A stretch of DNA of 6,656 nt from Candidatus Hydrogenedentota bacterium (lineage in GTDB: Bacteria; Hydrogenedentota; Hydrogenedentia; Hydrogenedentales; CAITNO01), in contig SKQZ01000046.1 in assembly GCA_007118765.1 (NCBI GenBank), forward strand, positions 1-6,656. Direction: 5' to 3'. Below, piece by piece: positions 1-6,355 of this stretch (positions within the stretch are counted from its first letter, which is position 1; each line of letters opens with the position of its first letter). The notes under the pieces are model-generated. The model did no database searches and had not been told where the DNA came from. It saw only the letters and a list, made by a program, of their open reading frames with translations. The translations under genes were made by a program, and so were the position numbers.

Positions 1-1821
1 CTTGTTGTATTGCTTGTTGTAGCGGCCCTGTTTCGCCATCTTGAAGTTGGCCGCGATCCGGCGGCGTGCTTCAGCGCAGAACAGGTCCACCAGTTCTTGC
101 GGCGACTGGTCATCGGGATTTTCGCGCAACAGATGCTCGGCATACGCCAGTGCGGAAGACATCACAAAGAGGTCCGTGCCGATGTCCACGAAGTTACCGA
201 GGATGACCTGTTCAAACTCAAGTTTGGGGCCGTAGAGCGCCATGGTATGGAAAATCTTACGGGCCAATTTTTTGCAGGTGCGTGCGGCATAGCTGAGATG
301 CGCTTGGTTCTTCGAGTTAAGCTTTGTCACATTAAAGCTGACCGCCGCGGGAAGCCATGTGCCCGGGTACCACGTCATGTAGAACTTGGCCGCCTTCATA
401 ATAAGGCTGACTTTCCCTTCCTTTTGACCGGGGCGCGGCATGATGATGGGCATGGCCAGACTGAAATGCGTGTCAAGCGCTTCGCGTGCCATGATAAGGT
501 GCATCACTTCGGACGAACCCTCGAAGATGCGGCCAATGCGCATGTCGCGCAGGGCCAGTTCGGCGCCGGAAGGCTTGTCGCCGCGTTCGTAGAGGGACAG
601 CCCATTTTCATAGCCGCGTCCGCCGCGAATCTGGATGTACTCATCCAGGCTCTTCCATACATATTCCGAACAGAAGTATTTGGCCGCCGCCGCTTCGAGG
701 CGAATGTCGGCGTTCTTCCGGTCGGCAAAGGCGCAGGTGAGCGACACCATGCTCTGCATGGCAAAAAGATGCGCCGTGTAGATGGCGATTTTGCGGGAAA
801 TGGACTGGTGTTTACCTACGGACCGGCCCCACTGCACACGATTGTTGGCCCACTCTTCCAGTTCGTTGATGAACAGTTTGAGGGTGCCAATACCGGCGGC
901 GGGAAGCCCCAGCCGACCCGTGTTCAGTGTAGAAAGCGCAATTTTGAGACCCATGCCGGGCTTGCCAATAAGGTTTTCGGTGGGCACTTTCATGTCCCTG
1001 AAGGTCAGTGCGCCATTTGCAATGCCGCGCAGTCCCATGAACTGGCAACGTCGTTCCGCTTTGAAGCCGGGCAACTCGTTGCCGTTTTCGTCGCGCACTT
1101 CCACTACGAAAGCCGAAATTTGCGGAATGGATTTGCCGCTCTTGGATATCTTGTCAGGGGTTCGTGCCATGACCACGATGAGCGTGGTCTTGGGATCCAT
1201 GCCGTTGGTACACCACAGTTTGTCGCCATTAAGGATATAATGGCTGCCGTCTTCGGAAGGCTCGGCCCACGTTGTCATTTTCGCCGGGTCGCTGCCCACA
1301 TCCGGCTCGGTGAGTGCGAATGCGGAAATCTCGCCTTTTGCCAAGCGCGGCAAAAACTTTTGCTTTTGTTCTTCCGTGCCAAAGCTTTTCAGCGGTTCGG
1401 GTACGCCGATACTCTGATGGGCGGACAAGTACGTGACGGTGCTGCCGCAATAGCTGCCCACCAGCCCGAGTACTCGCGCATAGTTGGACACGGAAAGCCC
1501 GAGGCCACCGTATTCCTTGGGAATCTTCATGCCAAACAGGCCGATTTCGGCGAGTGCGTCAAGCGCCTCTCTGGGGTATTCCCCGTCGCGGTCAATCACG
1601 AACGGATCGACGTGCTCTTCGAGCACTTCCTTCACTTTCACAAGAAGCTCATCGCCAATCTTCTTGTCTTCTTCGGTTTGTGTTGGGAAGGGATGTATTA
1701 AATCCCATGCGAAATTGCCCTTGAACATTTCGGCGGTGAAACTCTTGTCTTCCCACGCGGTTTCGCGGGCGTCTTCCGCCATCTCCATTGCGACATCTTT
1801 TGCTTGTGTGTCTTCAGCCAT
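1..1821 (-). CDS. Acyl-CoA dehydrogenase, long FadE/VLCAD-like form, 3' end outside the window
   Basis: This FAD-dependent enzyme should catalyse alpha,beta-dehydrogenation of acyl-CoA, the first step of beta-oxidation. The frame is open for 607 codons from the ATG at 1821 to the window edge, with no stop. Visible motifs are the family signature FALTEPDVGSDPA (residues 168-180), the C-terminal signature QIRGGRGYEN (397-406), and IFEGSSEVMHLIMAREAL (432-449), where Glu434 aligns with the catalytic base of medium-chain enzymes (IYEG motif). About 10 extra residues separate GGRGY from RDMRIGRIFEG compared with VLCAD. A helical extension of more than 150 residues follows the catalytic core, as in VLCAD/ACAD9 and the long bacterial relatives of about 600-640 residues, so probably few residues are missing. 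GAGGG lies 7 nt before the ATG. The family call is firm; chain-length preference is unknown. A 563-codon frame on the opposite strand is a shadow. Confidence 0.95.
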   Translation of the reverse strand, partial: MAEDTQAKDVAMEMAEDARETAWEDKSFTAEMFKGNFAWDLIHPFPTQTEEDKKIGDELLVKVKEVLEEHVDPFVIDRDGEYPREALDALAEIGLFGMKIPKEYGGLGLSVSNYARVLGLVGSYCGSTVTYLSAHQSIGVPEPLKSFGTEEQKQKFLPRLAKGEISAFALTEPDVGSDPAKMTTWAEPSEDGSHYILNGDKLWCTNGMDPKTTLIVVMARTPDKISKSGKSIPQISAFVVEVRDENGNELPGFKAERRCQFMGLRGIANGALTFRDMKVPTENLIGKPGMGLKIALSTLNTGRLGLPAAGIGTLKLFINELEEWANNRVQWGRSVGKHQSISRKIAIYTAHLFAMQSMVSLTCAFADRKNADIRLEAAAAKYFCSEYVWKSLDEYIQIRGGRGYENGLSLYERGDKPSGAELALRDMRIGRIFEGSSEVMHLIMAREALDTHFSLAMPIIMPRPGQKEGKVSLIMKAAKFYMTWYPGTWLPAAVSFNVTKLNSKNQAHLSYAARTCKKLARKIFHTMALYGPKLEFEQVILGNFVDIGTDLFVMSSALAYAEHLLRENPDDQSPQELVDLFCAEARRRIAANFKMAKQGRYNKQYNK

Positions 1822-1846
1822 GACCTAACCCTCATTTTACTAACCC

Positions 1847-1873
1847 AGGTTTATTTACCTACCGACAGGTAAA
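1847..1873. promoter_or_regulatory. Operator candidate: phased AGGT/ACCT half-sites in the acyl-CoA dehydrogenase leader
   Basis: A perfect 7-bp inverted repeat, TTTACCT (1854-1860) and AGGTAAA (1867-1873), has a 6-nt spacer. A further AGGT at 1847 gives three half-sites in alternating orientation starting at 1847, 1857 and 1867, exactly 10 bp apart and so on one face of the helix. The site lies between the predicted promoter and the ribosome-binding site, where a bound repressor could block elongation. Fatty-acid catabolism genes are often controlled by TetR- or GntR-family repressors with palindromic sites. No regulator gene is in the window, so the binding protein is unknown. A direct repeat CTAACCC (1825-1831, 1840-1846) lies next to it. 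Confidence 0.45.
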
Positions 1874-1914
1874 CTCGACATTAAAAAGCATTTCTCTCAG
1901 ATTAACCACCGGCT

Positions 1915-1944
1915 ATCGTAAAGCATCACGGACGGCAAAGTCAA
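1915..1944 (-). promoter_or_regulatory. Sigma70-like promoter for the acyl-CoA dehydrogenase gene
   Basis: Read on the minus strand, TTGACT (1944-1939, 5 of 6 to the -35 consensus) is followed after 18 nt by TACGAT (1920-1915, 4 of 6 to the -10 consensus). Transcription would start near 1908, giving a leader of about 87 nt that contains the palindromic site at 1854-1873. The position in the 189-nt gap after the radical SAM gene fits independent expression of the dehydrogenase. No convincing terminator for the upstream gene was found in the gap, so read-through is also possible. Confidence 0.45.
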
Positions 1945-2010
1945 AAACATTTTTAATCGGGATATGGGCCCGGAGATTTCACCCTTCGGCGGCACGGCGC
2001 AATAGTCGCG

Positions 2011-2970
2011 TCAATCATCCGGGGTGGACACGTAACATTCGGCGCACAACGGGTTGCGGCTTAGATCACCGCGCAGAAAATCATGCCGCAACGCGCGCGC
2101 CGATTCGGAATTCCACACCTCGGCAATTGTTGCGTGTTCCACGTTGCCCAATACCATTGTTTTATAATAGTCCGTACAACACAGTATAAGATCGCCGTTG
2201 AACAGTATATAGGCGTTTTTCAACAGACGCACACAATCTCGGAAAACACGTTTTGTCCCGACATTCAATCCTTCAAAGGTATCGGTGTTGCCGCCGCGGT
2301 TTTCAAGCATGGTATATTTTGAATCCACCCCGCGGGCACGCCAGTAGGCCACCGCTTTTTCCGCATCAATGCGATTGGTCTTGACCATGGTAACCACGAT
2401 CTTCAGGTTCGGCGCGTATTGATTGCGTTTATCAATCAACCGCTCCACGTTTTCTTTCGTCTTTTCAAACACCAGGGCGCCGCGCATGGATGCTTCATAA
2501 GGCGCTTTTTCAATGCCCTGCATGGAGATATACAGCGCCCGCAGCGGATTGTCATGCACCAAGTTATCCACCACCGCTTCCGACAGCATGCTGCCGTTGG
2601 TGGTCAGCACGACGCTGGCCTTTGGCACGCGCTTTTTGACACGGCGCGCTTTGTCAAGAATGGTGGCGTCGAGAAAGGGTTCGTTCATCAGATACGGGCT
2701 TACCCGTCTGGTTACGTTATGGCGGGCAATCTCATCCACAATCTTTTCAAACAGCGCGTCCGTCATGCGCCCTTTGGGCACTTTGTCATGGGCGTCGGGG
2801 TAGGGACAAAACACACAGGCCCCGTTACAGCCGGTGCGCGTCTGTATTTGAATCATGCGCGGGAAAGAAGGCGTCGGGCGACAGGCCGCCCGTTTGAGCG
2901 CATCCGCCCACCAACGCGTGTCTACACCGGGCATGTAAAAGTTTTTCCGCCATTTACGCAGAAGCGACAT
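2011..2970 (-). CDS. Radical SAM protein with a twitch/short SPASM auxiliary-cluster domain, substrate unknown
   Basis: This 319-residue protein carries CxxxCxxC at Cys48, Cys52 and Cys55 (GCNGACVFCPYP), which binds the [4Fe-4S] cluster that cleaves S-adenosylmethionine. Family-typical stretches follow: a PKGRM segment after the cluster, NEPFLD near residue 96 and TTNGSML near 123. At the C terminus Cys246-x12-Gly-x4-Cys264 matches the first half of a SPASM motif, and Cys309-x2-Cys312 lies 7 residues before the end. That leaves four ligands, enough for one auxiliary cluster, as in the twitch domain of BtrN, rather than the seven-Cys SPASM. No signal peptide or membrane segment is seen. AGGA lies 9 nt before the ATG. 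The gene starts 23 nt after the cyclic-nucleotide-binding protein stops, so the two are probably co-transcribed. The substrate cannot be inferred; peptide, sugar or cofactor modification are all possible. Confidence 0.9.
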   Translation of the reverse strand: MSLLRKWRKNFYMPGVDTRWWADALKRAACRPTPSFPRMIQIQTRTGCNGACVFCPYPDAHDKVPKGRMTDALFEKIVDEIARHNVTRRVSPYLMNEPFLDATILDKARRVKKRVPKASVVLTTNGSMLSEAVVDNLVHDNPLRALYISMQGIEKAPYEASMRGALVFEKTKENVERLIDKRNQYAPNLKIVVTMVKTNRIDAEKAVAYWRARGVDSKYTMLENRGGNTDTFEGLNVGTKRVFRDCVRLLKNAYILFNGDLILCCTDYYKTMVLGNVEHATIAEVWNSESARALRHDFLRGDLSRNPLCAECYVSTPDD

Positions 2971-2993
2971 GATATCGTATCCTGATGAGGGCG

Positions 2994-4268
2994 TTACTCT
3001 TGGTTGGCCAGACGCAACCGTTCGGCCAGCGTCACAATAATGTTGATCAGCAGTTGAATGGATACATGCGCGGGCAGGTTGTTGCGGATATCCTCAAGGC
3101 TCAGCGCCAACAGATCGGATTGTGTCATGGTTATGGCGGTGGCACTCCGGGGTTCGTCGCTTGCCAATGCCATTTCACCGAAAATATCGCCTGTACGCAA
3201 GATGGCGATTTGCTTTGAGCCGGCACGAATTTTCACGCGTCCGTTCAAAATCACATACATGGCGTCCCCGTCGTCGCCCTTGTCAAAAAGCATCGTCGTC
3301 TGTTCGTGTTCAACCACGTGGCCCTGGGCAAATATTTTGGCCACTTCTTCCGGTTTCAAGCCGTTAAAGAACTTGATTTTTCGTGCCAACAGCTCATAGG
3401 TGTCGTGCATACTGTTTACCATGGCATCGGTATAAGAGTGCATCAGGGAAGCGACCGGCGCCGGTTGATCCGATGGCGGCGGCGTGGCGTCTGCTTCGGG
3501 CGCATCCGCAGCAGGACTTTTGACGCCCCCAAACACACTGTCCAGCAATCCGTTGCTGTCCATCGTTTCTTTTTCCGGCTGGGCGGGCGCTGCCTCGGGT
3601 GTGGCCTCCGGCGCTGCTTCGGGTGCCGCTTCAGGCGGTGTCGGCGAATCCGCTACCGGCACTTCGGCCCAATCTTTCTCGTCGTGTTCGACATGCTTGC
3701 CAAACAGCTTTTGCGCCACAGTTTCAAAGTGGGTGTGACTGCACAATATCGGCTTGATGCGTAACTCGGGGCATAGCGCCGCCACCGCTTGCACTGCTTT
3801 GTTGTTCAACGGATTGACCATGGCGATGGTGAGATTGCGGCCCAATTTATCCACAGGCAGCAGATGGTATTTCCAACAGATGTCTTCGGGTATTAACGAG
3901 ATCAGCGATTTGTCAATCACGTAATCCAGCAGGCCAATATGCGGGATGCGACAATGCTTTGCAAGAAAACTGACCAATGATTGATTGCCGAGGATGCCTT
4001 CGTGTGCCAGAATCTCGCCGAAAAATACGCCGGTTTCCGCTTGTTTTTTCAGTGCGGCACGTATCTGGTCTTCCGATATGTGGCCTTCCGTGACCAAGAA
4101 CAGGGGAAGCTCGTCTCGCGCCACGACAGGTGTTTTCGGCGGCGGTGCGGGCGCTTGCTGTTCCGGCGTCAGCCGCGCTTTTGGACGCTCAGGCGGCGCT
4201 TCTTTTTTGGCAGGTTGTGCAGGCGCTTGTTTCTTGGCGTCGTCGTCTTTTTTAGAGCCCCAGAACAT
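2994..4268 (-). CDS. MshEN-like domain plus cyclic-nucleotide-binding domain protein
   Basis: This 424-residue cytoplasmic signalling protein has no signal peptide or membrane segment. Residues 1-50 are a Lys/Pro/Ala-rich tail. Residues about 53-190 resemble the N-terminal domain of type II secretion/pilus ATPases (GSPII_E_N, MshEN), with FLVTEGHISEDQIRAAL and FFGEILAHEGILGNQSL as the paired repeats. The ATPase part is absent. A Pro/Ala/Glu linker with PEAA repeats spans about 201-275. Residues about 295-418 form a cNMP-binding domain whose phosphate-binding cassette GEMALASDEPRSA (364-376) keeps Glu365 and Arg374 at the spacing seen in protein kinase A and followed by Ser, as in CRP; binding of cAMP or cGMP is therefore likely. 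There is no DNA-binding helix-turn-helix after it, so it is not a CRP-type regulator. AAGGAG lies 7 nt before the ATG. The partner and output are unknown. Confidence 0.88.
   Translation of the reverse strand: MFWGSKKDDDAKKQAPAQPAKKEAPPERPKARLTPEQQAPAPPPKTPVVARDELPLFLVTEGHISEDQIRAALKKQAETGVFFGEILAHEGILGNQSLVSFLAKHCRIPHIGLLDYVIDKSLISLIPEDICWKYHLLPVDKLGRNLTIAMVNPLNNKAVQAVAALCPELRIKPILCSHTHFETVAQKLFGKHVEHDEKDWAEVPVADSPTPPEAAPEAAPEATPEAAPAQPEKETMDSNGLLDSVFGGVKSPAADAPEADATPPPSDQPAPVASLMHSYTDAMVNSMHDTYELLARKIKFFNGLKPEEVAKIFAQGHVVEHEQTTMLFDKGDDGDAMYVILNGRVKIRAGSKQIAILRTGDIFGEMALASDEPRSATAITMTQSDLLALSLEDIRNNLPAHVSIQLLINIIVTLAERLRLANQE
3588..3635 (-). repeat. PEAA tandem repeat in the inter-domain linker
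   Basis: Four consecutive 12-bp units encode PEAA, PEAA, PEAT and PEAA (residues 212-227 of the cNMP/MshEN protein). The units differ at synonymous positions, so this is an old or selected repeat rather than a fresh slippage product. It probably acts as a flexible or extended spacer between the two domains, and copy number may vary between strains. Confidence 0.7.
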
Positions 4269-4275
4269 AAGTGTG

Positions 4276-4281
4276 CTCCTT
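4276..4281 (-). promoter_or_regulatory. Strong ribosome-binding site of the cNMP/MshEN gene
   Basis: On the minus strand AAGGAG is followed by 7 nt and then the ATG at 4268, which is near-ideal spacing and supports the chosen start. Confidence 0.75.
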
Positions 4282-4335
4282 ATCTTCTTTTTACAATGTC
4301 AACATATTGCCTCGCAAAGCCCAAGCCACCCATCT

Positions 4336-4364
4336 ATTATACACAAGCCTCAGTTTGACAACAA
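4336..4364 (-). promoter_or_regulatory. Promoter candidate for the cNMP/MshEN-radical SAM operon
   Basis: Read on the minus strand, a perfect TATAAT (4341-4336) lies 17 nt downstream of a weak -35, TTGTTG (4364-4359). The start would be near 4329, about 60 nt upstream of the ATG. Its -35 overlaps the -35 of the opposing ddl promoter, so the two could compete for RNA polymerase or share a regulator. Confidence 0.45.
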
Positions 4365-4387
4365 TAGGGCGAAACCGTCACTATATA
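4355..4387 (+). promoter_or_regulatory. Promoter candidate for the ddl-dapF operon
   Basis: A perfect -35 hexamer TTGACA lies at 4355-4360. The -10 is uncertain: CACTAT (4379-4384) has acceptable 18-nt spacing but a poor match, while TATATA (4382-4387) matches better but is 21 nt away. Either would start transcription near 4390-4395, leaving a leader of about 90 nt before the ddl ATG. Confidence 0.35.
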
Positions 4388-4468
4388 GGCCCCAACCGTG
4401 CATGATACGGCCTTGTACGCAGCAGAAACAATCAACTGTCCCCGACAAGTGTTTCGTATATGTGCCGC

Positions 4469-4475
4469 AAAGGAA
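4469..4475 (+). promoter_or_regulatory. Ribosome-binding site that decides the ddl start
   Basis: AAAGGAA ends 5 nt before the ATG at 4481. An in-frame ATG exists at 4460, but it lies upstream of this site and would add MCRKGTN, which is not part of the ligase fold. The conserved family N terminus (IAVLMGG) begins just after the 4481 start. Confidence 0.7.
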
Positions 4476-4480
4476 CAAAC

Positions 4481-5509
4481 ATGACCAGCAACAAACAAAT
4501 TGCCGTGCTGATGGGCGGCGTCAGTCTTGAACACGAAGTATCCATGCGTTCCGGCCAAGGCGTGATGCAGGCATTGAGCGCATCGGGATACGATGCGGTG
4601 GGGATAACTTTGCTTAAAGACGGACGCTGGCAGTTTCCCGACACAGCGCCTGAGTCTGTCGCGGACGGTGCGTATCGTCTGGCACGGATGGCGCCGGACG
4701 GCGTTTTTATTGCCCTGCATGGCCCGAACGGCGAAGATGGACGCATACAGGGGTTGCTGGATTGCATGGGGCTCCCTTATACCGGCAGCGGATGCGCCGC
4801 AAGCGCCCTCGCCATTGACAAGGTGCGTTCAAAGGCGGTGGCGGCGGCGGCGGGCATTCGCACGGCCCCGCAACTGGTCATCACCCACGACAACTGGAAA
4901 CATGACCATGTCGGCATTACCCATCGCGTGCTTGATGAAATAGGATTGCCGGCGGTGGTGAAAGCGCCCAGCCAGGGTTCCAGCTGTGGCATGGCAATAC
5001 CCCAAAATGAACATGATTTTGTGCGCGACATGAACGAAATCATTACGTTGGAAGATGTGGTGATGATTGAGGCGTATATCAAGGGGCTTGAAGTGACCTG
5101 TTCGGTCCTTGAACTGGCGCAGTGGGACAGGTGCGAGGCGTTGCCGGTAACGGAAATCCGGCCGAACACCGCCGCCTTCTTCGATTATTATTCCAAGTAT
5201 ACCCCCGGCGCTTCGCTGGAGATCACCCCCGCCCGCATCGGCGACCATCTGGCGCACACCATACAGGAGACCGCCAAGGCCGCCCATGCTGCTTTGGGAT
5301 GCAGCGGCTGGAGTCGCAGCGATTTCATTATTGATGAGAAAGGGCCGGTATGGTTGGAGACCAACACGGTGCCGGGCCTTACCGAGACCTCCCTGTTCCC
5401 GCAGGCGGCGGCGGCAAAGGACATCTCGTATAATGCGTTGATTGCGTTGCTGGTGGAAGACGGCATACAGCGGTGGCAGGCGCAAATGAACAGGAGCGAA
5501 GAAGCGTGA
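4481..5509 (+). CDS. ddl: D-alanine--D-alanine ligase
   Basis: This 342-residue ATP-grasp enzyme joins two D-alanines in an ATP-dependent reaction, making the dipeptide that MurF adds to the peptidoglycan precursor. The motif set is complete: GGVSLEHEVSMRSG (12-25) with Glu17 matching Glu15 of E. coli DdlB; HGPNGEDGRIQG (80-91); TGSG..ASALAIDK (101-114); KAPSQGSSCGM (161-171) with the serine loop; FFDYYSKY (233-240); and the Mg-site segment RSDFIID...WLETNTVPG (279-299) with Asp281, Glu293 and Asn295. The omega-loop Lys239-Tyr240 pair matches Lys215-Tyr216 of DdlB, predicting D-Ala-D-Ala rather than D-Ala-D-Lac product. DdlB Tyr210 is Phe234 here, a change I believe is common in relatives. 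Length is slightly above the usual 305-350 range's middle. The stop overlaps the dapF start. Cytoplasmic; identification is firm. Confidence 0.97.
   Translation: MTSNKQIAVLMGGVSLEHEVSMRSGQGVMQALSASGYDAVGITLLKDGRWQFPDTAPESVADGAYRLARMAPDGVFIALHGPNGEDGRIQGLLDCMGLPYTGSGCAASALAIDKVRSKAVAAAAGIRTAPQLVITHDNWKHDHVGITHRVLDEIGLPAVVKAPSQGSSCGMAIPQNEHDFVRDMNEIITLEDVVMIEAYIKGLEVTCSVLELAQWDRCEALPVTEIRPNTAAFFDYYSKYTPGASLEITPARIGDHLAHTIQETAKAAHAALGCSGWSRSDFIIDEKGPVWLETNTVPGLTETSLFPQAAAAKDISYNALIALLVEDGIQRWQAQMNRSEEA
5492..5496 (+). promoter_or_regulatory. Ribosome-binding site that decides the dapF start
   Basis: AGGAG inside the last ddl codons lies 9 nt before GTG at 5506. The earlier in-frame ATG at 5473 would add 11 residues (MAGANEQERRS) with no family match, whereas GTG gives the canonical N terminus MSIRFTKLHGLGNDY. 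Confidence 0.7.
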
Positions 5510-6354
5510 GCATTCGTTTTACGAAACTGCATGGTCTGGGCAACGACTATCTTTTCATTGATACGGCGGCGTGCCCGGTCGAAGACCCGGCGGCGCTGTC
5601 CATTGCCATGAGTCATCGGCATCTGGGCGTGGGCGCGGACGGCATCATTCTTGTCATGCCCGGTGAGACGCATCCCTTTCGTATGCGTATTTTCAATGCC
5701 GACGGCAGCGAAGCGGAAACATGCGGCAACGGCATCCGTTGTTTTGCCAAATATGTTTACGAACGGGGCATGATCAGCGATACGGACTTCGTCATTGAAA
5801 CCTTGGCGGGGCCCAACCGCGTCCAATTGACAACCGGCCCGGACGGCGTCGCGGCGGTCCGTTCCAACATGGGCATGCCGCGGTTTGACCGTGCCGACAT
5901 TCCGATGACGGGAGCGCCGGGCAACGTAATTGAAGAACCGTTGCGCCTAGATGACGGAAGCGAATTTCGGGTTACCTGTGCTAACATTGGGAACCCGCAC
6001 GCCGTTATATTTGTTGAAGACGCCACCAAGGTGGACTTGAACACTTGGGGCCCGAAAGTGGAAACCCATCCGGCGTTTCCCAATCGGACCAATGTTGAGT
6101 TTGTCCATGTTGTTGACAGCGCCACAATCGTCATGCGCATTTGGGAACGGGGCAGCGGCGTTACCATGGCCAGCGGCAGCGGTTCCTGCGGCGCGGCGTT
6201 GGCGGCAATGATAACCGACCGCGTGGAACGGCGCGTATCGGTACAGTTGAAGTACGGCGCACTCGTTGTGGAGTGGGCGGAAGACGGGTGCGTGTATCAG
6301 GAAGGCCCCGCAACAGAGGTGTTTGACGGAATATGGCCGATGCACGGTGAATAA
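5506..6354 (+). CDS. dapF: Diaminopimelate epimerase, second catalytic Cys replaced by Ser
   Basis: The 282-residue product should convert LL- to meso-diaminopimelate, for lysine and for peptidoglycan cross-linking. The N terminus FTKLHGLGNDY is canonical. NADGSEAETCGNGIR (64-78) matches the family signature and holds the first catalytic Cys73. ANIGNPHAV supplies His165, and WERGSG supplies Glu214, matching His159 and Glu208 of the Haemophilus enzyme. The second catalytic site, normally ACGSGA or ACGTGA, reads ASGSGS, so Ser223 (AGC at 6172-6174) replaces Cys217; Cys228 five residues on matches a non-catalytic Cys of E. coli. The enzyme may still be active through a modified mechanism, be impaired, or belong to a Ser-bearing subgroup. 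The GTG start overlaps the ddl stop by 4 nt (GTGA), implying translational coupling. Length is normal (about 275). Family assignment is firm; full racemase-type activity is less so. Confidence 0.93.
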   Translation: MSIRFTKLHGLGNDYLFIDTAACPVEDPAALSIAMSHRHLGVGADGIILVMPGETHPFRMRIFNADGSEAETCGNGIRCFAKYVYERGMISDTDFVIETLAGPNRVQLTTGPDGVAAVRSNMGMPRFDRADIPMTGAPGNVIEEPLRLDDGSEFRVTCANIGNPHAVIFVEDATKVDLNTWGPKVETHPAFPNRTNVEFVHVVDSATIVMRIWERGSGVTMASGSGSCGAALAAMITDRVERRVSVQLKYGALVVEWAEDGCVYQEGPATEVFDGIWPMHGE

Positions 6355-6355
6355 G

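Noticed and set aside
10..1701. 563-codon open reading frame on the plus strand
   Set aside because: It lies antisense to the acyl-CoA dehydrogenase, which has every family motif. The plus-strand product has no recognisable domain and the His/Gly/Phe-rich composition typical of a shadow frame.
1950..1985. Possible terminator after the radical SAM gene (CGGG/CCCG near GGGCCC)
   Set aside because: The stem is only 4 bp in its best form, and no T-run follows in the direction of transcription.
2419..2985. 188-codon plus-strand frame over the radical SAM gene
   Set aside because: The minus-strand product has the CxxxCxxC and twitch cysteines; the plus-strand translation shows no domain.
2994..4268. 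CRP/FNR-type transcription factor
   Set aside because: The cNMP domain is at the extreme C terminus, with no helix-turn-helix after it.
4297..4302. TTGACA on the minus strand close to the cNMP gene
   Set aside because: A -10 at proper spacing would fall in the ribosome-binding site, leaving almost no leader; TATAAT at 4341-4336 is better placed.
4840..4860. GGC/GCG-rich run in ddl
   Set aside because: It encodes an Ala-rich helix segment (residues 119-124) and shows no slippage-type perfect repeat of note.
4829..5485. 218-codon minus-strand frame inside ddl
   Set aside because: It is antisense to a ligase with all ATP-grasp motifs and has no family features.
4480..5509. Depsipeptide (D-Ala-D-Lac) ligase type suggested by Phe in FFDY
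   Set aside because: The residue that sets this specificity is the Tyr of the SKY segment (Tyr240), which is unchanged; the Phe lies at the position of DdlB Tyr210.
5188..5826. 212-codon minus-strand frame across the ddl-dapF junction
   Set aside because: It spans two well-supported genes on the other strand and resembles nothing known.
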